From Sphingobacteriaceae bacterium (GTDB taxonomy: Bacteria > Bacteroidota > Bacteroidia > Sphingobacteriales > Sphingobacteriaceae), in the NCBI GenBank assembly GCA_017745075.1, contig JAGIAD010000001.1, positions 372,001 to 436,000 on the forward strand: a stretch of DNA of 64,000 nucleotides, read 5' to 3'. The notes under the pieces were generated by a model. The model worked only from the letters and a program-made list of their open reading frames with translations, made no database searches and had not been told where the DNA came from. Every line of letters begins with the position of its first letter. Position 1 is the first letter of the stretch. The position numbers and the translations under genes are program-made. Shown here in pieces: positions 44,372 through 52,600 of the stretch.

Positions 44372-44857
44372 TTATTGTTGCTGTAAATAAAACCTATATA
44401 AAAGCGGATTTATATTAATATGGTTTTCAGCTATCGCTTCTCCATTTACCTCATTTAAAAATTCGTGCGGAATCTTTATGCCCACATAATAATTAGGAAC
44501 TCCACCAAAGAACTTTTCAAAGTTATTAGGATGGTTAATAGCAGTAACGTCAATAACATTTTCTCCGGCAACATTAAATCCGTGAAATATAAACCTATCT
44601 TGTCGTCTTGCAAAGCCTTCCAAATATTCAATTTCATTGTCGATTGCGGCAACTTGGGAATTACCTATACATCTGCTTGCAAGAAATTTTGCCTTACTTA
44701 AATTCTCTGGCGCGCTAAGTTCTGTATAGACAAAACTATTTTCTTTGATCCAATTCCAGAATGAATCAACATTTGCGTTATCAATAAGTAAATATTCGTG
44801 GTCTGGCCCCATGTAAAAATCATTCCGAATTTGATCTAGTAGATTTTGTTCTATCAT
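44372..44857 (-). CDS. Fourth CBASS operon protein with a putative Cys-His-Asp triad (possible peptidase)
   Basis: The 161-residue protein is not one I can name. Its pattern resembles transglutaminase/papain-like fold proteins: ASRCIGNSQ (Cys63), EYLEGFARR, RFIFHGFN (His92), ENVIDVTA (Asp103) and YYVGIKIP, in the order seen in small uncharacterised proteins with 'C-N...EGYA...HAW...VDPT...YFGV'. Cys, His and Asp are spaced as a catalytic triad would be. It starts 13 bp after the Cap5 gene, so it belongs to the CBASS operon. Type II CBASS uses the JAB peptidase Cap3 to reverse Cap2 conjugation; none is present here, so this protein could play that part. That role is inference. Confidence 0.6.
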   Translation of the reverse strand: MIEQNLLDQIRNDFYMGPDHEYLLIDNANVDSFWNWIKENSFVYTELSAPENLSKAKFLASRCIGNSQVAAIDNEIEYLEGFARRQDRFIFHGFNVAGENVIDVTAINHPNNFEKFFGGVPNYYVGIKIPHEFLNEVNGEAIAENHININPLLYRFYLQQQ

Positions 44858-44870
44858 AATGTGACAGTTG

Positions 44871-46004
44871 TTAAGAGTTTTTTATTTCTATAGCCTTAGT
44901 AAACCCACCTAACGAAGTGTTTTCATCATAAATTACTAACGGCATATCGGCTTTTGGCATCCAAACCCTGCCTAACTCTATCGCAGTGGCGATAGGCATA
45001 GCCGGGAAAACATGTAGTTCCGTTCCTGCACCATAAACTGATTTGATTTCGTTTAACAATTTCCTCGCGGCAACGCTAAAATCTGCCAGATGAACTTTGT
45101 TTTTCAAAAAATCATTGAATGGGCTGGCAATTGTAAGCGTGTAAATATTACATTCCTCACCTAATACTGCTGTTATCCGGTTATTATTAATTGTTGCGCT
45201 CAATGAAATATTCAGTGCAACTATAGGTTTCTTAGTGTTCGTAGGTTTAGTTACAACGTAGCGCACTCGTCCCTTATCATCTGATAAATTCCAGGTTTTA
45301 GGCGAACGAACGGATTGATGTACCTCAATATCTTGTATGTCATTTAACAGTACACCTAATTTCATTAAAAGGGGCATTGGTGCAAATGCAAAAAGTGAAA
45401 GGTGATTAATTTCATTTTTTCTCAATTTAGGCCTCAACTGTTCACCAAACTGTGTTTCGAGATTTTCGACTTCTGTTTGCCAAAAGCTTGCATTTCGGTC
45501 GCGCTGAGGGCTGTTGCTTAAACCGAGATCAATTGCTGATGCCTGTGCCGGATAATGGTTTGGCAGTAAATATTCTTCTACTGACTCATAAGTTACAACT
45601 GGTGTATGAACGCCAACATTCGCTTTGTAAGTAACAATGTGGCTGCTCATATTTGGCGCGATAGCTGTTTGCCTCTCTATGCGATCTTCATGATTTTTCT
45701 TCATCAAAATTAGCTTCGGTTCAGGATGTCCAGCAATATCATGCTTATCTATGAGGCGATGGTGAGTATCACAGAGTAACATTAAATTGGTTATATCATC
45801 CGATAATAGTGGTGAACGAATTGCGCATCCTCTTGGGCCGCCTGCCACGTCAGCCACTATGTGTGCGATGTAAGATTGGTTAAAGTTCCGTTTAGTTAAT
45901 ATGTCCTGTGTCAGTGATTTATTGCACCCTTCATATTCACATCTTCCTCCAGATCTTACCCAAAGCAGATATTTATTTTTATCAGTTATACTTGAAACAC
46001 TCAT
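44871..46004 (-). CDS. cap5: CBASS effector Cap5: HNH nuclease fused to a SAVED domain
   Basis: The 377-residue protein has an N-terminal HNH domain with a zinc knuckle (RCEYEGCNK, Cys22 and Cys27), AHIV (His48) and LLCDTHHRLID (Cys78, His81, His82). The rest is a SAVED domain, a cyclic-nucleotide sensor (visible pieces: LSLFAFAPMPLLMKLGVLLND, ELHVFPAMPIATAIELGRVW, MPLVIYDEN). HNH-SAVED effectors degrade DNA when a cyclic di- or trinucleotide binds, killing the infected cell before phage release. It starts 9 bp after the E2-like gene in a CD-NTase operon, which makes the assignment firm. Confidence 0.93.
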   Translation of the reverse strand: MSVSSITDKNKYLLWVRSGGRCEYEGCNKSLTQDILTKRNFNQSYIAHIVADVAGGPRGCAIRSPLLSDDITNLMLLCDTHHRLIDKHDIAGHPEPKLILMKKNHEDRIERQTAIAPNMSSHIVTYKANVGVHTPVVTYESVEEYLLPNHYPAQASAIDLGLSNSPQRDRNASFWQTEVENLETQFGEQLRPKLRKNEINHLSLFAFAPMPLLMKLGVLLNDIQDIEVHQSVRSPKTWNLSDDKGRVRYVVTKPTNTKKPIVALNISLSATINNNRITAVLGEECNIYTLTIASPFNDFLKNKVHLADFSVAARKLLNEIKSVYGAGTELHVFPAMPIATAIELGRVWMPKADMPLVIYDENTSLGGFTKAIEIKNS

Positions 46005-46013
46005 AGTCGTTAT

Positions 46014-46484
46014 TTATTTAGGTTGGTTACTTTTCTCTGGTTCTTCAATTTTAGGCTGATTTTTGAACGGATGAACACCACCACCTTTCCAGTCGTCATC
46101 CGTACCCAGCCATATTTCATAATGATACAGCCATTCATAAGTCCACCAAACAATAGTTTTTGCAAGTGGCATAGATGAGTTCCACTGTTTTCCATCCGGA
46201 TAATACAAGCAAAGCCTCTGTTTAGCTTGATCATAAACATGCGGTAATCTTTTCGCCCCTCTTGCCAGTGCAAGCGGTGTAGGGCTAAGTACATACACCT
46301 TTGGAGATGATCCTAATACATATTCCAGCTTAACCTTATACTCATCGCCCAACGGCGATGGCCTCAAAGTATAATTCCAAGTCAGTTTTTTGTCCATTGA
46401 GGTCAATACCGTTGAATCTGGAAACATACTTTTTAGCAAACCCGCCTGTGCACCTATCGAAAATGGCTTAATTTTATTCGCCAT
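46014..46484 (-). CDS. E2-like (ubiquitin-conjugating-fold) protein of type II-short CBASS
   Basis: The 156-residue protein matches the stand-alone bacterial E2 fold: YTLRPSPLGDEYKVKLEYV, PKVYVLSPTPL, LPHVYDQAKQRLCLYYPDG with candidate catalytic Cys92, and IVWWTYEWLYHYEIWLGT followed by GGGVHPF. It has no E1 (adenylation) or JAB domain. In type II-short CBASS such proteins act on the CD-NTase C-terminus and boost signalling. It overlaps the 3' end of the CD-NTase gene by 11 bp and precedes Cap5 by 9 bp. Confidence 0.85.
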   Translation of the reverse strand: MANKIKPFSIGAQAGLLKSMFPDSTVLTSMDKKLTWNYTLRPSPLGDEYKVKLEYVLGSSPKVYVLSPTPLALARGAKRLPHVYDQAKQRLCLYYPDGKQWNSSMPLAKTIVWWTYEWLYHYEIWLGTDDDWKGGGVHPFKNQPKIEEPEKSNQPK

Positions 46485-47691
46485 AAAAGGTATGTGGTTT
46501 TATGGTAGAGGTTCCTGCCACTGAAACGCCTATTTTGGCAGCAATTTGATTATTACCGGACTCGGTAAGTAAACGCGCTCTTTCGCCTATGTCGCTAAAC
46601 GTCTTCCTTACTAAACTTTGGCCTAGTGACTTCTCAAATGACTCCTGAATACGGAACATACCTATTTGGCTTGTTGCCTCTGCAATATCCTTTTGAACCT
46701 GGGCAAGCCATTTGTAAAAGTTCGCCTGCCTTTCTGGGTGATCCACCCACTTATCCGCAAAATTCTCTTCAGAATTGACCGGGTTTTCAACCCATTTAAT
46801 CATCTTACCATGTTTTGCAGAAAATTTATCCTGTATAAAGTTAGGTATCGCTGCTACAACATTAGCCAAAGCATCTAGGATGTTCGTTTCCTTACCGTAA
46901 GCCCTTGATGCAAGTGTTGTAATGATAATGGATATCGGTTTATTTTCATCGCCGTCGAACATGAGATCCCGGTGTCTTTTGAGTATCTGAACAACCCTTT
47001 GCAATGGAAGCCTTTCGTTAGAATAACTTGGGATTGGTTGTATAGCTTCGCTAAATAATTCTGCCTTAACAAGATCTAAGCTCGCCTGGTTAAAGAACCA
47101 TCTTGCATATCCAAAAGGGTTACTTTTTAACCAATTGAGATGATTCGTTTCCGTTTTATAATTATCTTCAGTATTATCGGTTATCCGTAGTGCCAGTGTA
47201 TTTGCCTCGGCCTGATCGGTTGCGGAAAAAGCCTTTTCCAAAAGAATACGGTATCCACTATCAACTATACATGGTAAAATATCAAGATGATAATTTGCAT
47301 CTTCCGAATAGTCCAGCGTCCAGCATCTTCTTCCTTCGGGGTCTCTTAGCATTTTCACATAAGTGCCATGAGCTTTTAATTGATCCCCTACAGCCTTTTT
47401 AAGATCGTATTGTGTCCAGGTACCCTGTTTGCCCACAAGTTGGCAAACTAAATCCACATCCAAATCATCATCTTCATGAATTGGTTGAATCATCGTTCCA
47501 AGCATAAAAGAGCCCTGCGGTAGAATTTCAGGGCTATATTTCCCAATTGGAGAATCGTGTTTTGCCAAATGCAGCCCAACTGCATCATAACTCTTAGCTA
47601 CTGCATTATGTTGGGTTTCGCTGATATCAAGGTTCCTACCCAGTTCTTCTAAGATTTCATTAAATTGTATTTTTTGTTCGTTTGTAAGCAT
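46474..47691 (-). CDS. cdn: CBASS CD-NTase (cGAS/DncV-like nucleotidyltransferase)
   Basis: The 405-residue protein has the nucleotidyltransferase motif LPQGSFMLGT (Gly60-Ser61) followed by DDDLDVDLV (Asp78-x-Asp80) and a third acidic position in YHLDILPCIVD. The helical C-terminal part is typical of CD-NTases. On phage infection it makes a cyclic oligonucleotide that activates Cap5. The C-terminus (IKPHTFYGE) is the expected site for the E2-like partner. First gene of the operon CD-NTase, E2, Cap5, fourth protein, all minus strand with overlaps or gaps of 13 bp or less. The exact clade and nucleotide cannot be read by eye. Confidence 0.93.
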   Translation of the reverse strand: MLTNEQKIQFNEILEELGRNLDISETQHNAVAKSYDAVGLHLAKHDSPIGKYSPEILPQGSFMLGTMIQPIHEDDDLDVDLVCQLVGKQGTWTQYDLKKAVGDQLKAHGTYVKMLRDPEGRRCWTLDYSEDANYHLDILPCIVDSGYRILLEKAFSATDQAEANTLALRITDNTEDNYKTETNHLNWLKSNPFGYARWFFNQASLDLVKAELFSEAIQPIPSYSNERLPLQRVVQILKRHRDLMFDGDENKPISIIITTLASRAYGKETNILDALANVVAAIPNFIQDKFSAKHGKMIKWVENPVNSEENFADKWVDHPERQANFYKWLAQVQKDIAEATSQIGMFRIQESFEKSLGQSLVRKTFSDIGERARLLTESGNNQIAAKIGVSVAGTSTIKPHTFYGE

Positions 47692-48268
47692 AGTCTGTGG
47701 TTTATATTTGATTATTATATTCTCTCAAAAAAGTTACCAAAGACAATCGCAACGCCAGTTTGTCACATTTAGCTTTATCAAATCTCAAATACTAGACAAA
47801 TAGACTGATTTATAATAAATTACAAAGACATTCAGGACATATTCAGCCAAAAACACTAATAAGTCTTATATCCAATAAGGGGCCGCCAGAGACTTTGGGC
47901 GACACCCTACAGCGCATTTAATATTGGGTTATGTTAGTATAACATTGCTAACTGTTTAAAAATCCATCCTGCCAAATATTGATAAACATGACTGTATTCC
48001 GCCTGACTTTGCAAAACGGAAAAATCTGCCGCAGTTCGCTTGTATTGCAATTTTTAGTAAAATCTTCGAAGTGAGGAACAAAATCTATATGAATTTACAG
48101 ACTAATCCTGACCATTTCCTCCGTCAGCAAACAGCATTTTTTAACTTTTACCGCTACTGCATGTGCAAGAGTCATTTCTATTTATTTTTGTCATGCAAAT
48201 TCATTGGGTATTTCAAGGCTGGTATCTCCCTTATTCTTGAGTTGATCCGCCGTATAAGTCTCACCGGT
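47692..48268. other. Intergenic upstream of the CBASS operon
   Basis: No gene seen. The CBASS promoter must lie near 47700-47780; on the minus strand I see GGTAACTTTT, a weak -7 match. A TATATTTG occurs in the opposite direction near 47712. Confidence 0.45.
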
Positions 48269-49228
48269 TTATCCTGTTTTCCTTCGTTCAGCCCAAGCTT
48301 TTAAGGCCTCGTTGTTGTCTAAAAAGTATTGCTCGATGACCTCTTGATCCGCGCCCTCTACTTTTCCATAGCTAAAAGATTCCTGACCTGGTGTTAACAA
48401 CCCTGTCCTAAAATGCTGATTGATAAAGGTCTTACCATTACGAATGTCGACTGAAAGTATCAGCGCTTCCTCCAGTTCCAAACAAGTGTCGACAGCTTCG
48501 GGAGTAAGCGCCACATTTGTCCCTTCAAATTCTGTTTGCACACTTGGGTAGATAACACCTTGAATGCCCTTGATTTTACATATCTGATCCGTAAATGCTG
48601 CACTAATCTTGTAATCCTGATGATTATCTGATCGTTTCGCGAACTGTTCTGAATAAAATTCAAGTAGTGTAACCAACTGTTTCAATTGAAATTCAGTGTG
48701 ATTTTTTGCCAGATTTTCAAGTTGCGTCTGATATGCCATCTGTGTATCAGCAGATATGGTCGCCGCTTGTCTATTGAATACCAACTCTGCTAAAATCAAA
48801 TCCTTTTTCACCTTCCATTTGCCGAGTGTGATCAGCATTTTCTTAGTGCACACCCCTTTATTTATTCCCTGAAGTTCAGTCACGGTTTCTGCAAGTGCGG
48901 AAATCATCGGCAGACTAACCCTGCTACTCATCACCGAACCGTAAAACATTGACATTCCGGGTGCATTCGCCCTTCCGAAAGTTTTGATTAACGCAGGATC
49001 ATTGATATAAGATATCTCATCCTTCCTAGTAAAAGCTTTAGGCTCAGAATTTATCCTGATCCGCTCCACATATTGGCCGGAATGAATTTGCGCTATTGTC
49101 ACTGGCAACAAAAACTCCTTACGTACTATATCAAGAACTTTTGAATACGGCGTCATGGCGAGGTTCAGCTTTGAGAACGCTTTTAATTTTCTTTGTAGTT
49201 CACGGTGACTTGAGAAATATAGGCTCAT
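48269..49228 (-). CDS. RES-domain protein (possible NAD+-targeting toxin or defence factor)
   Basis: The 319-residue protein carries a RES-type domain: YVERIRINSEPKAFTRKDEISY, FGRANAPGMSMFYGSVMSS, LAETVTEL and GVIYPSVQTEFEGTNVAL, which supply the Arg, Glu and Ser landmarks. RES toxins degrade NAD+ and are normally paired with an Xre/DUF2384 antitoxin; no such gene is adjacent. It is longer than the usual RES toxins, with about 45 residues before and 60 after the domain. It stands next to the CBASS operon in the island. A defence role is inference. Confidence 0.7.
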   Translation of the reverse strand: MSLYFSSHRELQRKLKAFSKLNLAMTPYSKVLDIVRKEFLLPVTIAQIHSGQYVERIRINSEPKAFTRKDEISYINDPALIKTFGRANAPGMSMFYGSVMSSRVSLPMISALAETVTELQGINKGVCTKKMLITLGKWKVKKDLILAELVFNRQAATISADTQMAYQTQLENLAKNHTEFQLKQLVTLLEFYSEQFAKRSDNHQDYKISAAFTDQICKIKGIQGVIYPSVQTEFEGTNVALTPEAVDTCLELEEALILSVDIRNGKTFINQHFRTGLLTPGQESFSYGKVEGADQEVIEQYFLDNNEALKAWAERRKTG

Positions 49229-49658
49229 AATAATAATAATGTGTTAATCTCCAAATCTCATTTAATTGAATTTAAATGCAAGCAAAAACTAATAATGTCA
49301 GGTTGTGCTAAAGTTAATAAATTTTTAAAACAACATCTCGGATACTGTCATACGTTAGCAGTCGTATTTTTTATTTTGGAAAAAATCGATATTCATTTAA
49401 AATCATTTGAAGATAAAAGCAATAATAAACAATGCTTTAACAGGATTCGAAATTGGCTAAACGACATGAAACCTACCACTTAACCTTCTTGTAAGTTTTT
49501 CAAATTTTGGTCATTGTCCTTAATATTCGTGTACAATTATTGCTTAATCTCTTTAATTATTTATCTCTACTAGAGCATTTCCTAATCCGCTATATCGTAA
49601 TCTTGCCAAGATTTGGCAAATGCCTGTCGTTGTATAATCATTGCTAAAAATTAATATT
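49229..49658. other. Intergenic, nothing recognised
   Basis: AT-rich. An 80-codon plus-strand frame at 49241-49483 has no similarity I can recognise and is probably not real. The decayed recombinase starts at 49659. Confidence 0.4.
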
Positions 49659-50200
49659 ATGAAAACAGCAATTTTATACCTCCGTGTAAGCACCGATGAA
49701 CAGCCATTGAGGGGGTTATTCATTGAGAGCTCAGCAGGAAATGCTAACTACTGCAAACTACATGGCATTAGCATTTTAAAGATTTTCACAGAAGACCATT
49801 CTGCAAAATCTTTCAGACGACCAAAATGGATGAAGCTCACCATCTATTTCCGTTGCAAAAAACACATCGCACCAGAAGCAAGAAGAGGAACACATTACAA
49901 AGGGCTTGCATGAGCCATTGACAACTAAAAAACTATTGATAAAGTTCAAAATGTACTAAAAGGAGAAGTTATTTGAAATGCCCAAACTTTCTTAGAATGA
50001 TTACGAGAAATGTACGTTAAAGCGAACAAAAATCATGTTGTGCACTATCATTGTAAATCACCTTATAAAGCCAGATTCAATGCCAATAAAGTAAATAAAG
50101 ACTTCATCGAAGAATTAAAGCTTTTCAGGATCGCCAAAAATGAGCAATCGAATTTTGTGAAGAATATAGTTTTAATCTATTTTAGTTCTGATCCTTTGAA
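49659..50200 (+). pseudogene. Decayed large serine recombinase
   Basis: An intact start MKTAILYLRVSTDEQ with the resolvase Ser, then frameshifts, then ANYCKLHGISILKIF and TEDHSAKSFRRPKW from the catalytic domain. After a large internal deletion come TKKLLIKFQNVL-like and NHVVHYHCKSPYKARFNANKVNKDFIEELK from the zinc-ribbon domain. Together these are the two ends of a Bacteroidota site-specific serine recombinase with the middle deleted and several frameshifts. It is the likely relic of the integrase that brought in the neighbouring genes (inference). Confidence 0.8.
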
Positions 50201-50216
50201 AATAGACCGTTTAAAC

Positions 50217-50250
50217 AAAAAAGCAGCTCTTTTCAGAACTGCTTTAAAAC
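50217..50250 (-). terminator. Terminator after tRNA-His
   Basis: On the minus strand AAAGCAGTTCT-GAAA-AGAGCTGCTTT followed by TTT closes the tRNA transcript. Stem has one mismatch. Confidence 0.85.
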
Positions 50251-50251
50251 T

Positions 50252-50329
50252 TGGGGTGGAATATGGGGCTCGAACCCACGACCTCCTGAACCACAATCAG
50301 GCGCTCTAACCAACTGAGCTAAAACCACC
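50252..50329 (-). tRNA. tRNA-His (anticodon GTG)
   Basis: Minus strand, cloverleaf: D-arm AGCTCAGTTGGTTAGAGC, anticodon arm CCTGA-TTGTGGT-TCAGG with anticodon GTG, T-arm GTGGG-TTCGAGC-CCCAT. The extra G at -1 (50329) faces C73 as in tRNA-His, and CCA is encoded (50254-50252). The acceptor stem GTGGTTT/ATTCCAC has two T-T mismatches (5:68 and 6:67). Followed by its own terminator. Confidence 0.95.
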
Positions 50330-50503
50330 GTGTTTTTGGAGTTACAAAAGTACGACTTTTAACCATCCCTGCAAATATTTTTATTAAAGTTTTTGAAACA
50401 AATTTTTAATCACTTCACATTCAATTATTTGAATTCGAAAAAAAGTTTCAATAACACATAAAACAAGCTATTTTGATGCTAAAAACATAACTTTACGGCG
50501 TTT

Positions 50504-50971
50504 ATGATCGAAATTTACACAGACGGAGCAGCCAGCGGAAACCCCGGACCAGGTGGCTGGGGCACCATTTTAAGGGCCGGACAACATTATAAAGAACTGA
50601 GTGGCGGTTTCAGGATGACCACCAACAACCGCATGGAACTGCTTGCCGTAATTAAGGGCTTAGAAGCTTTAAAAAGTTTAAACCAGCAGGTAACGGTTTT
50701 CTCCGATTCTAAATATGTAGTCGACGCAGTAGAAAAAAAATGGGTATTTGGCTGGGCAAGCAAAAACTTTAAAGACAAAAAAAACAAGGATCTTTGGCTT
50801 CGTTTTCTCGAACTCTACAAACTGCATAAGGTAAAATTCGTTTGGATAAAAGGTCACAACGACCACCCTGAGAATGAACGTTGCGACCGTTTAGCTGTTT
50901 TTGCCTCGCAAGACAAAGCCAATCTGGCTATCGATACTGTGTTTGAAGCCGAGAGGGTCAAAGGAATTTAA
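50504..50971 (+). CDS. rnhA: Ribonuclease HI
   Basis: The 155-residue enzyme has the DEDD catalytic set: Asp7 in [17 protein letters not shown], Glu in [16 protein letters not shown], Asp in [12 protein letters not shown] and the late NERCDRLAV. The basic loop [18 protein letters not shown] matches E. coli-type RNase HI. It removes RNA from RNA/DNA hybrids such as Okazaki primers and R-loops. It overlaps tail-to-tail with the fbp gene by 4 bp. Confidence 0.95.
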   Translation: MIEIYTDGAASGNPGPGGWGTILRAGQHYKELSGGFRMTTNNRMELLAVIKGLEALKSLNQQVTVFSDSKYVVDAVEKKWVFGWASKNFKDKKNKDLWLRFLELYKLHKVKFVWIKGHNDHPENERCDRLAVFASQDKANLAIDTVFEAERVKGI

Positions 50972-52047
50972 TCAATACCACCTACAACACCCAGGTTTTC
51001 AAGCGTTGTTTCTACCTTGGTTTCCAGCGGAATTGATTTGGCAGTATATAAAAGCATCATTTCCTCTGCTTTTTCTACCATATTTTTCGACCCGATAAAT
51101 ACCGGTACCCTTTGATGCAGTTCCGTTGGCTGAATATCGAGTATGCGATCGAAACCGGTACTGGCCTTGCCCCCGGCCTGCTCAATAATAAAAGCCATGG
51201 GGTTGCACTCATACAATAGGCGCAGCTTTCCATTGGGCGAGCGTGCAGTTGTTGGATAGATATAAATACCACCCTTAATTAAATTGCGATGGATATCGCC
51301 CACCATCGAACCGATATAACGTGAGGTGTAAGGGCGTTTTGTAGCCTCATCTTCTACCTGGCAATATTTGATGTATTTTTTCACCCCATCCGGAAAATGC
51401 ACATAATTGCCCTCGTTTACAGAGTACATATAACCGTTTTCCGGTATTTTCATCTGCGGATGCGAAAGACAAAACTCACCGATAGACGGATCGAGTGTAA
51501 AACCGTTAACCCCTTTGCCTGTAGTGTAAACCAGCATGGTGGAAGAGCCATAAATAACATAACCTGCAGCAACCTGCTCTGTACCTTTTTGCAGCACATC
51601 GGCTAAACTGGCCCGGCCTTCAACCGATTTTCGCCTGTAGATCGAGAAAATAGTGCCCACCGCAACATTCACATCGGTATTCGATGAACCATCCAGGGGA
51701 TCAATACACACAATGTATTTTGCATTTTGCGAAACCGGCGAATCGATATGGATAATCTCATCTTCTTCTTCAGTAGCAACAATACAACATTCGCCACCAC
51801 TGGTTAAAGCGGCAATAAACTGTTCGTCTGCATATACATCCAGTTTTTTCTGCTCTTCGCCCTGAATATTGGTTGTTCCCATATCGCCAAGGATATCAAC
51901 CAAACCCGCTTTGTTAATTTCGCGGTTAACGATTTTTGCGGCAATGCCAATATCCCGCAGCAGTCTAGAAAGCTCGCCTTTGGCATAGGGAAAATCTGCC
52001 TGTTTTTCGATAATAAATTGTCCTAGTGTTTTAACGCCACAAACCAT
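50968..52047 (-). CDS. fbp: Class 1 fructose-1,6-bisphosphatase
   Basis: The 359-residue enzyme shows the family pattern: [21 protein letters not shown], the metal-site Glu-Glu in [56 protein letters not shown] and [13 protein letters not shown]. It catalyses the committed step of gluconeogenesis. Full length for the class. Convergent with rnhA (4-bp overlap). Confidence 0.96.
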   Translation of the reverse strand: MVCGVKTLGQFIIEKQADFPYAKGELSRLLRDIGIAAKIVNREINKAGLVDILGDMGTTNIQGEEQKKLDVYADEQFIAALTSGGECCIVATEEEDEIIHIDSPVSQNAKYIVCIDPLDGSSNTDVNVAVGTIFSIYRRKSVEGRASLADVLQKGTEQVAAGYVIYGSSTMLVYTTGKGVNGFTLDPSIGEFCLSHPQMKIPENGYMYSVNEGNYVHFPDGVKKYIKYCQVEDEATKRPYTSRYIGSMVGDIHRNLIKGGIYIYPTTARSPNGKLRLLYECNPMAFIIEQAGGKASTGFDRILDIQPTELHQRVPVFIGSKNMVEKAEEMMLLYTAKSIPLETKVETTLENLGVVGGID

Positions 52048-52066
52048 ACTTAGTGTATATTTTACA

Positions 52067-52558
52067 TTATCTACCCGATAATTCTATGACCTCTAAGGTA
52101 TGAATATTTTCTTCAGTAATGCAAAAACGGATCAAGGTTCTTACTTTGTGCCATCCGTGTTTTCCGGCTGCACCAGGGTTTATATGTAAACATTTCAGCT
52201 TTTCATCGAACATCACCTTCAGAATATGCGAGTGACCGGTGATAAATAATTTCGGAGGGTTAGTGTATATTTCTGGTTTTACATAAGACGAGTATTTACC
52301 TGGATACCCACCAATATGGGTCATCCATACATCAACCCCTTCGCATTTAAACCGGTTATTCTCCGGAAACTCATTCCTGATGGCTGCATCATCTATATTT
52401 CCGAATACTCCGCGCAAAGGTTTAAATGCCGCTAAAGGTGCGGCAACATCCGGCCCAAAATCGCCGGCATGCCAGATCTCGTCTACACTTTCAAAGTGCT
52501 TAAAAACCGCGTCATCCAAAAAACCGTGGGTATCTGAAATTAATCCTATTTTTTTCAA
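52067..52558 (-). CDS. Metallophosphoesterase, YfcE/MJ0936-type
   Basis: The 163-residue protein has [41 protein letters not shown] and FITGHSH, the metal-binding motifs of the small YfcE-like phosphodiesterases. They hydrolyse simple phosphodiesters in vitro; physiological substrate unknown. It starts 42 bp before the serine-hydrolase gene and lies 19 bp from the end of fbp on the same strand. Confidence 0.93.
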   Translation of the reverse strand: MKKIGLISDTHGFLDDAVFKHFESVDEIWHAGDFGPDVAAPLAAFKPLRGVFGNIDDAAIRNEFPENNRFKCEGVDVWMTHIGGYPGKYSSYVKPEIYTNPPKLFITGHSHILKVMFDEKLKCLHINPGAAGKHGWHKVRTLIRFCITEENIHTLEVIELSGR

Positions 52559-52600
52559 ACTGTTTTATTTTTACACTTTCTACAGAGCTTTTACAAAATA

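Noticed and set aside
49241..49483. 80-codon plus-strand frame between the RES gene and the recombinase relic
   Set aside because: Cannot be matched to any family and composition is like the AT-rich intergenic DNA; kept out for lack of support.
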